Below, one piece after another: positions 1 to 8,311 of a DNA stretch of 64,000 bases. This stretch comes from CAYMRL01 sp964473205 (GTDB lineage Bacteria; Deinococcota; Deinococci; Deinococcales; Trueperaceae): NCBI GenBank assembly GCA_964473205.1, contig CAYYOK010000001.1:102884-166883 (forward strand). The letters are read 5' to 3'. The translations under genes were made by a program, and so were the position numbers. The notes below the pieces were generated by a model. It searched no databases, was not told the origin of the DNA, and was given only the letters and a program-made list of their open reading frames with translations. Positions within the stretch are counted from its first letter, which is position 1, and each line of letters opens with the position of its first letter.

Positions 1-281
1 AGTCCGATCCACTCGAGCGCGCTGCCGAGCTTGTAGTCGGTGAAGCTGTAGTAGAGCGAGGCCAACGCCGGCCCCAGTACGAAGATAACGAAGCCGAGCA
101 GCCACGGCGACGCGAGGGCGAAGCCCCACATCGCGCGCCGCTGGGTCATGAGGCTGCCGCCGCGGACGCGCACCACGCCGCGCGCCAACCAGCCCACCAT
201 GACGCTGCCGACGACGATGAACGACACCGTCCCGAGCGACCAGTACAGGTTGTGGAGGCGCGCGGCTACGGCCGGGTCCAT
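1..281 (-). CDS. sugar ABC transporter permease, MalF type (N-terminal part; runs off the window)
   Basis: Reading leftward from the ATG at 281, the frame stays open to the window edge and gives about 93 residues starting MDPAVAARLHNLYW. There are two hydrophobic segments: one near residues 15-35, and one near 55-75 that follows the basic MTQRRAMWGFALASPW stretch. The second runs into the PALASLYYSFTDYKL motif typical of the first helix-loop of MalF-like permeases. A GGAAGG ribosome-binding site lies about 10 nt upstream. The gene follows a solute-binding protein gene on the same strand, separated by a strong hairpin, so it is the first permease of a carbohydrate importer. The EAA loop and the rest of the protein are outside the window. 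Confidence 0.85.
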   Translation of the reverse strand, partial: MDPAVAARLHNLYWSLGTVSFIVVGSVMVGWLARGVVRVRGGSLMTQRRAMWGFALASPWLLGFVIFVLGPALASLYYSFTDYKLGSALEWIG

Positions 282-307
282 GTCTATCAGAGCCTTCCGG
301 ATAGATA

Positions 308-333
308 GGGGTGGCGGCGAGCACCGCCACCCC
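308..333 (-). promoter_or_regulatory. intercistronic hairpin between binding-protein and permease genes
   Basis: A perfect 10-bp stem (308-317 with 324-333) and 6-nt loop sit between the end of the binding-protein gene and the permease start. No T-run follows. A stem here in ABC operons usually protects the upstream mRNA or causes partial termination, so that more binding protein than permease is made. That role is inferred; the stem itself is seen directly. Confidence 0.7.
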
Positions 334-359
334 GGGGGTCAAGGCTAGCTAGCTAGAGG

Positions 360-1598
360 TTAGAGGTAGCCGCCATCCTCGAGGATCGAGTCGTACTCCT
401 CCTTGAGGAACATCTGCGTGTCCTCCAGGCTCTGCTGGTCGGAGAGGTAGAGGGTGACCTGCTCGACGATCAGCGGGCGCAGCTCGGCGCTGGCGCGGAT
501 GTCGGAGAAGGCGCGGCCGTAGTCGACGGCCATGTCCAGCATCTGGTTCCAGACCGGGTTGGCGCGCAGGTCTTCCCAAGCGTCGGTCCTGGTCGGGGTG
601 AAGCCGGCGACGCGGCTCAGCTCGATGGCGTTCTCGCGGCTGCCGATGTACTTGAGGAACTCGGCGGCGAGAGCCGGATCGGAGACGTAGGCGGGAACCG
701 AGAGCCAGTCGGTGAAGACCTGGATCAGCGGCTCGCCGTTGGCGCCGGCCGGGTACGGGCCGATGACGATGTCGTTCCAGAGCGCGTTGTCGGTCGGGGG
801 CATGTTCCACATCGGGAAGATGCCGCTGACGACCATGCCGGAGGCGATGGGCCAGCCCTCGATCGGCGGCAGGCCGGCGGTGGTCTCGGTCGGCAGCACG
901 GCGCGGCGGCGGTCGTACATGAACTGCAGGGCTTCGGCGGTGGCGGCGCTGTCGAAGGCGCTCGAGCCGTCGGCGTTGTACAGCTCGCCGCCGGCGCTCC
1001 AGATGTAGGCGATGAACTCCTGGGCGTCGAACAGGCCCGCGCCGATGTCCATGAAGCCCATCTGCGTCATGGCGCCGTCCGCGACGGCGGAGTTGGCGCG
1101 CACGAAGGCGAGGGAGTCCTCGAAGGTAAGCGGCGGAATTGCGCTGGGGTCGGCAGCCAGGTCGCCGCGGAAGAACATCGGGCGCGGGCTCATCAGCAGC
1201 GGCAGGCCGCGCAGGTGACCGTCCCAGCTGGCGACGGCCAGGGCCGCCGGCAGGAACGAGTCGAGCTCGCTCCAGTCGGCGAGGTACGGGTCGAGGTCGG
1301 CCAGCAGGTGGCCGAAGGCGGCCGCGTACTCGGAGCCGAGGTAGACGATGTCGGGGCCGGAGCCGGTGGTGATCCAGCCGGCGACGGCGGCGTCGAAGTC
1401 GCCCCAGCCGCCGGTTAGGATCTCGAGCTGCACGTCGGGGTGGCTGGCCTGGAAGCCAGGGAACGCGACGTCTTGGAACCACTGCATGGTGCCTTCGGTG
1501 AGGCCGGTGATGTAGATCTCCAGCGTGCGTTGGGCCTGCGCGGAAGCGGCGGCGCTCAACAGCAACAGGCTCAGGACGACAACTCTCAGTCTTCGCAT
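360..1598 (-). CDS. extracellular sugar ABC transporter solute-binding protein
   Basis: A 412-residue protein with an N-terminal signal peptide (MRRLRVVVLSLLLLSAAASAQA, cleavage near AQA-QR). The mature start RTLEIYITG, then LEILTGGWGDFDAAVAGW and GPDIVYLGSEYAAAFG, are typical of family 1 periplasmic sugar-binding proteins, and the length fits. GGAGG stands 4 nt before the ATG. The permease gene lies downstream with the second permease presumably beyond the window edge, so this is the binding component of a carbohydrate importer. The ligand cannot be told from sequence. Expression probably starts at the promoter at 1769-1797, which gives an untranslated leader of about 160 nt. Confidence 0.9.
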   Translation of the reverse strand: MRRLRVVVLSLLLLSAAASAQAQRTLEIYITGLTEGTMQWFQDVAFPGFQASHPDVQLEILTGGWGDFDAAVAGWITTGSGPDIVYLGSEYAAAFGHLLADLDPYLADWSELDSFLPAALAVASWDGHLRGLPLLMSPRPMFFRGDLAADPSAIPPLTFEDSLAFVRANSAVADGAMTQMGFMDIGAGLFDAQEFIAYIWSAGGELYNADGSSAFDSAATAEALQFMYDRRRAVLPTETTAGLPPIEGWPIASGMVVSGIFPMWNMPPTDNALWNDIVIGPYPAGANGEPLIQVFTDWLSVPAYVSDPALAAEFLKYIGSRENAIELSRVAGFTPTRTDAWEDLRANPVWNQMLDMAVDYGRAFSDIRASAELRPLIVEQVTLYLSDQQSLEDTQMFLKEEYDSILEDGGYL

Positions 1599-1737
1599 CT
1601 TTCCTCCGTCCGCGTGCGCAAGGTCAGGTGTGCGCAGCGGTCATGCCAGGGCGCGGGGCAGCGGCAGCGCGCCGTCGGATGACGGTGTGTCGTGCCGTGC
1701 CTAGGGCGTCGCCAACGTCAGGCATCACCTCCAAGCA

Positions 1738-1764
1738 GTTAGTAAAGAAATCTTACTTACTTAC
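1738..1764. promoter_or_regulatory. operator-like inverted repeat downstream of the ABC promoter
   Basis: Imperfect inverted repeat with arms of the form GTTAGTAA-AGA and TCTTACTTAC, AT-rich in a GC-rich region. It covers the expected transcription start of the sugar-binding protein gene, a classical repressor position. The GTTAGTAA-like arms recall ROK-family repressor sites, but no ROK gene is in the window, so the regulator is unknown. Confidence 0.5.
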
Positions 1765-1768
1765 TGCG

Positions 1769-1797
1769 AGTGTAGACACGACCCGTGACGCTGTCAA
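1769..1797 (-). promoter_or_regulatory. sigma-70-like promoter for the sugar ABC operon
   Basis: On the minus strand TTGACA (1792-1797) is followed after exactly 17 nt by TACACT (1769-1774). The -35 is a perfect consensus and the -10 matches at four of six positions. An inverted repeat lies directly downstream over the expected start site. Confidence 0.7.
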
Positions 1798-1822
1798 GCC
1801 TCGAACGCTTACGCTCGTAATC

Positions 1823-2581
1823 ATGGCAGGCCTCATGACAGGCACGATCCTGATCACGGGCGGCAGCCGGGGCATCGGCGCCGCGACGGCCCGGTTGGCG
1901 GCGGAGCGCGGCTTCGAGGTGCTCGTCGCGTACCGAGGCGGCCACGCTGCCGCCGAAGCTCTCATCGACGAGCTGAGGGAGTCGGGCGCGACGGCGCGAG
2001 CCGTGCAAGCCGACGTAGGCAGCGAGGCGGACGTCCTGCGGCTGTTCCAGGTCCTGGACGAGAGCGGCGCGCGCCTGACGGCGTTGGTCAACAACGCCGG
2101 GATCCTGGAGCAGCAGGCGCGCCTCGACGCCATCGACGGCGGGCGCCTCGAGCGCGTGTTCCGCACCAACGTCTTCGGTGCCTTCCTCTGCGCCCGCGAG
2201 GCGGTCAGGCGCATGTCGACGCGTTACGGCGGCCGTGGCGGCGCCATCGTCAACGTCTCGTCCGGCGCGGCCCGCACCGGCTCGCCCGGCGAGTACGTCG
2301 ATTACGCCGCCAGCAAGGGAGCGCTCGACACGATGACGATCGGCCTGGCGCACGAGGTGGCCCAGGAGGGCATCCGCGTCAACGGCGTGCGGCCCGGCTT
2401 CATCTACACCGACATGCACGCCAGCGGCGGCGAGCCGGACCGGGTCGAGCGCGTGAAGGCGTTCGTGCCGCTGCGCCGCGGCGGCACGCCGGAAGAGGTG
2501 GCGCGGGCAATCTTGTGGCTGCTGTCGGACGAGGCGTCCTACAGCACGGGGTCGTTCATCGACGTCAGTGGGGGCAGGTGA
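1823..2581 (+). CDS. SDR family NAD(P)-dependent oxidoreductase
   Basis: Classical short-chain dehydrogenase/reductase of about 250 residues. The nucleotide-binding TGGSRGIG is near the N terminus, followed by NNAG, the catalytic Ser in VSSGAA, the YxxxK pair in YAASK, and the C-terminal RPGFIYTDMHA. The closest general type is 3-oxoacyl-ACP reductase or glucose dehydrogenase; the substrate is not predictable. The reading frame is open further upstream, but homology begins at MTGTILITGG. ATG at 1823 has a TACGCT box 7 nt before it, as in a leaderless transcript; ATG at 1835 is an alternative start. The gene diverges from the sugar ABC operon. Confidence 0.88.
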   Translation: MAGLMTGTILITGGSRGIGAATARLAAERGFEVLVAYRGGHAAAEALIDELRESGATARAVQADVGSEADVLRLFQVLDESGARLTALVNNAGILEQQARLDAIDGGRLERVFRTNVFGAFLCAREAVRRMSTRYGGRGGAIVNVSSGAARTGSPGEYVDYAASKGALDTMTIGLAHEVAQEGIRVNGVRPGFIYTDMHASGGEPDRVERVKAFVPLRRGGTPEEVARAILWLLSDEASYSTGSFIDVSGGR

Positions 2582-2585
2582 GCGG

Positions 2586-3392
2586 CTAGCGCGAGGGGTA
2601 GCGCTCGCCAGCCGGCACGGCGAACGGCAGGCGGTTCTCCTCGGAAGGCGTCGGGCAGGTGGCGTACGGCGTGTGTGCGCAGGGCGGGTGGTGCGCGTAG
2701 TTGAAGTCGAGCACCAGGCGGCCGTCCACCGGCCCGTCGACGTTGAGGAAGCGTCCCCCGCCGTAAGTGGTCGAGCGGTTCGTCGCGTCCTTGAAGTTGA
2801 AGAACAGGCGGCCTTTGGCGCCGGCAGGGGTGGCCAGCAAGGTGTGCTCGGCCCCGGCGGCGAGGAAGCGCGCGCGGCCAGCCACCGGCGTCGGCGCGAC
2901 CTGGCCGAGCACGTTGACGACGTCGACCGTCTCGCCCGGCTCCGGCGGGATGAACTCGGCTTCGATGCGCCAGCACGGGTCGGTCTCGAACCACGCGACC
3001 TCAGCTTCGGGGTCGCGAGTCGCGGACGCCAGCGGGTCGTAGACGCGCGCGCCGCAGAGCTGGCCGCGCTTGATCAGGTTGACGCGCACGGCCGTGTCGC
3101 CCTCGCCCGCGAACAGCGCCTTGTCGCCCGTCACCACCAGAGGGGCAGACAACGGGAGCCCTTCGTGCGTCAGCCCGGCAGCCAATGGAGCCACCGTGAC
3201 GGCCGTGCCGTCGTAGCCGAGCGAGGCGAGCCGCCGAGGCAGCCGCGCAGGCAGCCCGACGCGAGCGTCAGGCTCGGAGCCGAGGAGGTTGTCGCCCTCC
3301 TCGAGCCAGGCCAGCGTAGTTATCGCCCACCAGCCGTACGGAGCGGCGAGCTTGCCCACGTAGTCGGCCCGCCACGCTTCGAGATCGGTCAT
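2586..3392 (-). CDS. DUF1684 domain protein
   Basis: A 268-residue protein starting MTDLEAWRADYVGKLAAPYGWW, chosen because a GGAG site precedes this ATG and the family begins here. DUF1684 features are visible: an N-terminal WWAITTLAWLEEGDNLLGSE segment, the central GRLFFNFKDATNRSTTYGGGR, and the C-terminal LDFNYAHHPPCAHT and PSEENRLPFAV region. The family is widespread but has no firmly assigned reaction. The conserved C-terminal Cys/His/Asn-rich stretch may bind a ligand. No signal peptide is seen, so it is probably cytosolic. It converges with the SDR gene with only 4 nt between stops. Confidence 0.8.
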   Translation of the reverse strand: MTDLEAWRADYVGKLAAPYGWWAITTLAWLEEGDNLLGSEPDARVGLPARLPRRLASLGYDGTAVTVAPLAAGLTHEGLPLSAPLVVTGDKALFAGEGDTAVRVNLIKRGQLCGARVYDPLASATRDPEAEVAWFETDPCWRIEAEFIPPEPGETVDVVNVLGQVAPTPVAGRARFLAAGAEHTLLATPAGAKGRLFFNFKDATNRSTTYGGGRFLNVDGPVDGRLVLDFNYAHHPPCAHTPYATCPTPSEENRLPFAVPAGERYPSR

Positions 3393-3599
3393 CGGTCGCT
3401 CCAAGGGGACGCCGGAGCGGTGCTCCTGCCCTCGCCCGCGCGCCACGCAGCTGGATAGGTCATCGCTCGCTCCCGGGTCGCGGCTCGCGCTCGGCGCCGC
3501 GACCCCGCACAACCTAACGCGCGGCGCGCCAGGTCGTCGCGCCTTGGGGCACGTTGCGGGTCACGCCGGGACGAACGCTCGCGCCGCCCGAGAGATCGC

Positions 3600-4718
3600 T
3601 CAGTCGAACAGACCCTGGCCCCTGCGCTCGTGATCGAGGAGCCAGCGCTTGCGCGGCACGCCGCCGCCGTAACCACCCAGCTCCCCGTTGGAGTTGATCA
3701 CCCGGTGGCACGGCACCACGATGGCGAGCTGGTTCGCGCCGTTCGCCTGCGCCACGGCGCGGAACGCCGTTGGCCGCCCCAGGCTGTTGGCGAGCTGCTG
3801 ATAGGAGCGCGTCTCGCCCGGCGGGATGCGGAGCAGCTCGCTCCAGACGGTGCGCTGGAAGTCGGTGCCGCGCAGCTCGATGGGCGTCTCGAACGCCAGC
3901 CGCTCGCCGGCGAAGTACTCGGCCAGCTCACGCTCGATCTGGTCGATCGGCGCGGACCGGCCGGGGACGATCGCGGCGGACTCTCGCAGCCTCAGCAGCT
4001 CCCGCTCCAAGCCGCGACGCTCGACGAACTCGAGCAGCACCAGCCGGTCCTCGCTGGCCACGGCCAGGATCGGCCCCAACGGGCTGTCGAGCCAGCTGGC
4101 CAGCAGCGCCGTGGCGCCCTTCGAGCTCGGCGAGGAGCCGATGATGCGGGCGTACGCCTCGCGGAACCCGCTGCCGGACTCGTAGCCGGCGTCTTGTTGA
4201 GCGTCGATCACGCTGCCTCCCTTGCGCAGGCTCGCCAGAGCCAGGCCCATGCGGCGTGCTCTGGCGAACTCCATGAACGTCATGCCGAAGCGCTTCTTGA
4301 ACTGGCGCCTGGCCGTCGACTGGTCGACACCCAGCGCCCTGAAGTCGCGGTCGCGCCAGCGCTTCTGCGGCTGCTCCTCGACCGCCTCGACGAGCCGCTT
4401 GAGCGCGCCGCTGAGGTCGTTGGGGTGCGCCAGCGGCCGGCAGCGCTTGCAGGGGCGGTACCCGGCGTGCAGCGCAGCCTTGGCGTTGGGGAAGAACTCG
4501 CAGTTCTCCTGCTTGGGGTTGCGTGCCGGGCAGGTCGGACGGCAGAAGACGCCCGTCGTCCTGACGCCGACGTAGAACAGGCCTTCGTACTCGGGGTCGC
4601 GGTCGAGCAGGGCCTGGTAGTAGCGGCGGGCCTGGCTCTCGCTGACCTTGAAGGCGTCTCTTCGGGGTCTCTCTTCACTTAGCGCCGCCGGACGCGGGTG
4701 CGGCGTCGACACACTCAT
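3600..4718 (-). CDS. ada: bifunctional methylphosphotriester/O6-methylguanine-DNA methyltransferase and regulator Ada
   Basis: A 372-residue protein with the full Ada layout. The N-terminal zinc domain has Cys59, Cys63, Cys90 and Cys93 (spacing as in E. coli Ada, where the first Cys accepts methyl from phosphotriesters). An AraC-type helix-turn-helix follows near 105-190. The C-terminal methyltransferase ends with VVPCHRV, where Cys337 takes the methyl group from O6-methylguanine. The start MSVSTPH is preferred over an upstream ATG because GAGG stands about 7 nt before it. Methylated Ada probably activates its own gene. The flanking genes are unrelated, and the roughly 200 nt downstream (3393-3599) contain nothing I recognise. 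Confidence 0.93.
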   Translation of the reverse strand: MSVSTPHPRPAALSEERPRRDAFKVSESQARRYYQALLDRDPEYEGLFYVGVRTTGVFCRPTCPARNPKQENCEFFPNAKAALHAGYRPCKRCRPLAHPNDLSGALKRLVEAVEEQPQKRWRDRDFRALGVDQSTARRQFKKRFGMTFMEFARARRMGLALASLRKGGSVIDAQQDAGYESGSGFREAYARIIGSSPSSKGATALLASWLDSPLGPILAVASEDRLVLLEFVERRGLERELLRLRESAAIVPGRSAPIDQIERELAEYFAGERLAFETPIELRGTDFQRTVWSELLRIPPGETRSYQQLANSLGRPTAFRAVAQANGANQLAIVVPCHRVINSNGELGGYGGGVPRKRWLLDHERRGQGLFD

Positions 4719-4848
4719 GGAGTACCTCATCGCATGAAGTCTAGTCTCGGTGGCGGAGCGGTGCCGACGAGAATCGGGCAGCTAAGTCAGAGGCGCTCAG
4801 AACGGCGCGACTCGCGGCTGATCGCTCCGACGCCTCGGAGCGAGCGAG

Positions 4849-5217
4849 TCAAACTGACTGGGTGAACGCCAGCACGTGCCCGTCCGGGTCGAGCAGCTCG
4901 AACTCGGTGTCGCCCCATGGGCGAGTGACCGGCCCGGTGAGGCTGGCGCCGGGGTTCTGATGGTCCAGCGGCTCGAGCCCGGCTGCCACGGCTCGAGCGA
5001 AGAGCGCGCTCACGTCGGGCGTGGCTAGGTGGACGACCGGCAGCCCGCGCTTCTCGCCCGGCTCGGCGGGGTGGAGCATCAGCTCCGCGTCTCCCACCGC
5101 GAACCAGTGCATGCCCTCGTAGCCACGCAGGTACTGGAAGCCGAGAGACTCGTAGAAGCGTCGCGAGCGCTCGGTGTCGGCACAGAACAGCACCAGGTGA
5201 TGGAAGCGCGAGATCAT
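4849..5217 (-). CDS. VOC family (glyoxalase/bleomycin-resistance-like) protein
   Basis: A single-unit vicinal-oxygen-chelate protein of 122 residues. It opens with FHHLVLFCADTERSRRFYESLGF and ends with GDTEFELLDPDGHVLAF, the two half-folds of one glyoxalase module, and would be expected to dimerise. Potential metal ligands are the His near residue 6 and the Glu of EFELLDPDG. The substrate is unknown; such proteins include glyoxalases, dioxygenases and antibiotic-binding proteins. GGGAGG lies before the ATG. Monocistronic. Confidence 0.85.
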   Translation of the reverse strand: MISRFHHLVLFCADTERSRRFYESLGFQYLRGYEGMHWFAVGDAELMLHPAEPGEKRGLPVVHLATPDVSALFARAVAAGLEPLDHQNPGASLTGPVTRPWGDTEFELLDPDGHVLAFTQSV

Positions 5218-5278
5218 GGTTGGCCTCCCATGACCGAACTATAGCTAGGGTCGCAGCGCCCGGCCATGCCATCATCGC

Positions 5279-5995
5279 GTGGTGAGCCAGCCCGCCCCCG
5301 CACCGATCCCCGCTACCACTCGAGACGCCTCAGGCCTCTACCATCTCAGCCCGGCGGGGCAGCTACGGGCCGGCAAGACGGCGCGCCGCCTGGTCCAGCT
5401 CGGCATCGGGCTGGTCCTGTACGCGATCTCGATGGCGCTGATCATCCGCAGCGGCCTCGGGATGCTGCCATGGGACGTGCTCCATTACGGCCTCTCGCAG
5501 CATCTGCCCCTCAGCCTCGGCACGGTGGTGGTCCTGACCTCGCTGGCGGTGCTGCTCACCTGGATCCCGCTGCGACAGCCGCCCGGCATCGGCACGATCG
5601 CCAACGCGCTGCTGATCGGCATCCTCCTCGACCCCGTGATGCGCTACCTGCCTGCGCCCGAGACGCCGTGGTTGCAGACCTCGTTCCTGCTGACCGGGGT
5701 GCTGATCAACGCCATCGCGACCGCCTCGTACATCGGCAGCCACTTCGGGCCGGGGCCGCGCGACGGGCTGATGACAGGCCTGTCGCGCGCCAGCGGCCGC
5801 AGCCTGCGGCTAGTCAGGACCGCGATCGAGGTGACGGTGGTCGCGGTCGGTTGGCTCCTGGGTGGCGTCGTCGGGGTGGGCACGCTGCTCTACGCGCTGG
5901 CGATCGGGCCGTTGACGCAGTTCTTCCTGCCGCGGCTGTCGGTGAGGCTCGAGCCTCACCGGCCCGGTCGGGCTAGGGTTGGTCCTGAGTCCTAA
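5279..5995 (+). CDS. YczE/YyaS/YitT-type integral membrane protein
   Basis: A 238-residue polytopic protein, starting at GTG 5279 (or the adjacent GTG at 5282). About five hydrophobic segments are visible from residue 40 to 225. The family signatures are present: RSGLGMLPWDVLHYGLS near the first loop and the later GPGPRDGLMTGLSR loop, both conserved in YczE-like membrane proteins. Its function is unknown. A regulator often sits beside such genes, but here the neighbours are a VOC gene on the other strand and a Gre-like factor. Confidence 0.82.
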   Translation: MVSQPAPAPIPATTRDASGLYHLSPAGQLRAGKTARRLVQLGIGLVLYAISMALIIRSGLGMLPWDVLHYGLSQHLPLSLGTVVVLTSLAVLLTWIPLRQPPGIGTIANALLIGILLDPVMRYLPAPETPWLQTSFLLTGVLINAIATASYIGSHFGPGPRDGLMTGLSRASGRSLRLVRTAIEVTVVAVGWLLGGVVGVGTLLYALAIGPLTQFFLPRLSVRLEPHRPGRARVGPES

Positions 5996-6042
5996 GCGGT
6001 GAGCGAGCGGGTCGCCGCGGGAGGTACGCCGGTCAGGCAGCC

Positions 6043-6525
6043 ATGAGCAGAGCGTTCATCAAGGAGGACGCGCAGCGCGAGGACGTGCAGGTCGTGCCGC
6101 GCGCACCGCTGCCCCAGGGCGCGAGGAACCTGGTGACGCAGCGCGGCCTCGACCTCCTGGTGGCCGAGCGTGAGGAGATCCGTGCGGCCCTGGCTGCCGG
6201 CGGCGCAGCAGCTTCCGACGAGCGCCTGCGCCTGGCCCTCGAAGCGGCCCTGGGCGAGCTGGTGCCGCGACTGGCCGGCGCGGAGCTGAGCGTGCCGGCC
6301 GATGCCGCCGAGGTCCGCTTCGGCCACGAGGTGACCCTGCGGCCGGCCAGCGGCGCGGGCGCCGAGCTGACCGTGCGCATCGTAGGCGTGGACGAGGCCG
6401 ACCCCGAGGCAGGCGAGATCTCCTACCTGGCGCCCTTGGCTCAGGCGCTGATGGGCCTGAAGCTGGGCGACGAGGTCAGCCTGGGCCCCTCGGGCCGCCA
6501 GATGGTGGTGGCGAGGATCGGCTGA
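6043..6525 (+). CDS. GreA/GreB C-terminal-domain protein (transcription-elongation-factor-like)
   Basis: A 160-residue protein with a GreB-like start (MSRAFIKEDAQRED), a helical middle (residues 25-80) and a C-terminal Gre domain from about residue 90. That domain includes FGHEVTLRPASG, VGVDEADPEAGEISYLAPLAQALMG and GDEVSLG, the FKBP-like fold that binds RNA polymerase near the secondary channel. The middle is too short and too alanine-rich to be a confident Gre coiled coil with the acidic tip, so it may be a Gre-like competitor rather than a cleavage factor. It stands alone and converges on the 6606 gene. Confidence 0.8.
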   Translation: MSRAFIKEDAQREDVQVVPRAPLPQGARNLVTQRGLDLLVAEREEIRAALAAGGAAASDERLRLALEAALGELVPRLAGAELSVPADAAEVRFGHEVTLRPASGAGAELTVRIVGVDEADPEAGEISYLAPLAQALMGLKLGDEVSLGPSGRQMVVARIG

Positions 6526-6540
6526 GGCACGGTCTCGAGC

Positions 6541-6599
6541 GGTCCCAGACGGTCTCAGGCAGTCCCAGGCAGCCCAGCCCAGGCAGCCCAGGCAGCCCC
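6541..6599. repeat. degenerate short tandem repeats (GTCYCAGRC / AGCCCAGGC)
   Basis: The gap between two converging genes is made of about six imperfect units of 8-10 nt related to GGTCTCAGGC and CCCAGGCAG. It probably arose by slippage. No reading frame and no clear terminator are seen. Confidence 0.6.
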
Positions 6600-6605
6600 C
6601 CGGTC

Positions 6606-7721
6606 TCAGCGCGTCTTCCCCCGCGCCGCCACGGGCACGACGGCCTCGATGACGCCGCCGCGGTGCAGGTAGACCTCGTCGTGAAGGTTCGAGACGGGGC
6701 AGACGTGGTTGGGCACCACGCGCAGGCGCTCGCCGATGGCCGGCACGGCCTTGCAGGCCGAGAAGTCCACGACGCCGTGCTCCTCCGACAGCTCGGTGAC
6801 CACCGCCTCGGGGTACTCGAGGACGTGCCCGTAGCCGCCGCCCCAACTAGCCGGGAAGGCGTCGCTGGTGAGCGTCTTCGAGCCGGCGTCGATGACGCCG
6901 CGAGTAGGGGTCGGGAGGCTGACGAGGGTCACGTGCACGTGCAGCGCGCAGTCCTCGAGGCTGGCGCTGCCGACTGCCACGCTGCGGCGATCGTTGTAGA
7001 CGTAGGTTCCGGCGCGATGCTCGGTCTCGCCGACCGTCTCGTGCGCGCTCCAAACGCCGGGGGTGCCGCCCACCGAGACCACGGCCAGCTCGGGCCCGTG
7101 CGCGGCCAGCAACTCGCGCGTGCGCGCCACGAAGCCCGCGACCTCCGGGCCGCTCGGGTAGCACAGCAAACCGAGGAACCTCAGGCCCGGGTAGCGCCCG
7201 CAGGCGACGGCCAGGTCGACTGCCTGCTGCGGCTCGAGCACGCCCTGACGCTTCTTGCCGCATTCGAACTCGACCAGCACGCCGATCTCGCGGTCCGCCA
7301 GCTCGGCGGCCGCGCCCACTGCCGCCAGCGCCACCTCGTTGTCGACGGCTACCCTGAGGTCGGCCATGCGCGCGACGGCCGCGAGCCGCCTGATCTTCTC
7401 GGCGCCCATCACGTTGTAGGTGATGAGGATGTCGCGGATGCCGGCCGCGGCCATCACCTCGGCCTCGCCGACGCTCTGCACCGTGATGCCGGCGGCGCCG
7501 GCGGCGAGCTGCCAATGCGCTAGCAACGGCAGCTTGTGCGTCTTGATGTGCGGCCGGTTGGCGATGCCGTGGTCGTCCAGGTAGCTCTGAAGACGCTCGA
7601 TGTTGCGCTCGACGACGTCCAGGTCGACGATCACGCAGGGCGTGTCGATGTTCGAAGCCAACGTCGGCCCTCGGCTTGGATCGGGCTTGGAAGCTGGTCG
7701 CGGTGGCGTGTGCGTTGTCAT
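6606..7721 (-). CDS. D-threonine aldolase / D-serine dehydratase-like PLP enzyme (alanine racemase N-terminal fold)
   Basis: A 371-residue fold-type III PLP enzyme. The PLP lysine lies in NRPHIKTHKLP, followed by GITVQSVGEAEVMAAAGIRDILI and the phosphate-binding SVGGTPG. The C-terminal NHVCPVSNLHDEV contains the His-x-Cys pair that binds the metal in D-serine dehydratase (DSD1) and D-threonine aldolase. It should act on D-amino acids or 3-hydroxy-D-aspartate; the exact substrate is not decidable. I start at MTTHTPPRP (7721) because the family begins soon after (LASNIDTPCVIVDLD) and a TACACT box lies 8 nt upstream. The longer upstream frame would overlap the divergent gene. A product lacking D-Ser/D-Thr lyase activity would speak against this. 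Confidence 0.85.
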   Translation of the reverse strand: MTTHTPPRPASKPDPSRGPTLASNIDTPCVIVDLDVVERNIERLQSYLDDHGIANRPHIKTHKLPLLAHWQLAAGAAGITVQSVGEAEVMAAAGIRDILITYNVMGAEKIRRLAAVARMADLRVAVDNEVALAAVGAAAELADREIGVLVEFECGKKRQGVLEPQQAVDLAVACGRYPGLRFLGLLCYPSGPEVAGFVARTRELLAAHGPELAVVSVGGTPGVWSAHETVGETEHRAGTYVYNDRRSVAVGSASLEDCALHVHVTLVSLPTPTRGVIDAGSKTLTSDAFPASWGGGYGHVLEYPEAVVTELSEEHGVVDFSACKAVPAIGERLRVVPNHVCPVSNLHDEVYLHRGGVIEAVVPVAARGKTR

Positions 7722-7775
7722 GGCCAAACAGTGTAGCGACAGGACCCTGGGCCTAGCGGCTGGTAGCATCGCGCC

Positions 7776-8294
7776 ATGCACGAAGCCGCCATCATCGAGC
7801 CGCTGCCTCAGGGGACCGCCAAGAGCGAGCGCTACGCCTTGCTGCGCCGGCAGGTGCGGGCGCTGCTAGAGGGCGAGAGCGACTGGCTGCCGAACCTTGG
7901 CAACGTCGCGGCGGCGGTCTACGCCTCCCTCCCGGGCCTCAACTGGGCCGGCTTCTACCTGATGCGCGGGGACGAGCTGGTGCTAGGCCCGTTCCAGGGC
8001 CAGCCGGCCTGCGTGCGCATCGAGCCGGGCCGCGGCGTGTGCGGCACGGCCGCCGAGCAGCAGGCGACTCAGGTCGTCGAGGACGTCGAGGCGTTCCCCG
8101 GCCACATCGCGTGCGATCCTCGCTCGCGCTCGGAGATCGTGGTGCCGGTGGTGGTAGGCGGCCGCACCGTGGCGGTGCTCGACCTCGACAGCTCGCGGCT
8201 GGCGAACTTCGACGAGCACGACCGCGAGGGGCTCGAGGCGATAGTCTCCGACCTGCTGAGGACGGTCGACTGGCGAGCCGCGACGAGCGTCTGA
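7776..8294 (+). CDS. msrC: free methionine-(R)-sulfoxide reductase (GAF domain)
   Basis: A 172-residue GAF-fold enzyme that reduces free Met-R-sulfoxide with thioredoxin as donor. Sequence signatures are LNWAGFYLMRGDELVLGPFQGQPACVRI, then GRGVCGTAA and FPGHIACDPRSRSEIVVPV. Cys79, Cys89 and Cys113 match the spacing of the three redox Cys of the E. coli enzyme. Length is normal. A TAGCAT box stands 6 nt before the ATG with no Shine-Dalgarno, which suggests a leaderless message. The gene is divergent from the D-amino-acid lyase-like gene. Confidence 0.93.
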   Translation: MHEAAIIEPLPQGTAKSERYALLRRQVRALLEGESDWLPNLGNVAAAVYASLPGLNWAGFYLMRGDELVLGPFQGQPACVRIEPGRGVCGTAAEQQATQVVEDVEAFPGHIACDPRSRSEIVVPVVVGGRTVAVLDLDSSRLANFDEHDREGLEAIVSDLLRTVDWRAATSV

Positions 8295-8311
8295 CCGGCT
8301 GACACCTCCGG

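Noticed and set aside
1624..1725. Possible leader peptide with GGAGG just before ATG 1725 (minus strand) in the leader of the sugar-binding gene
   Set aside because: Spacing of 2 nt is too short and the translation (33 codons, Arg/Ala rich) shows no attenuator features.
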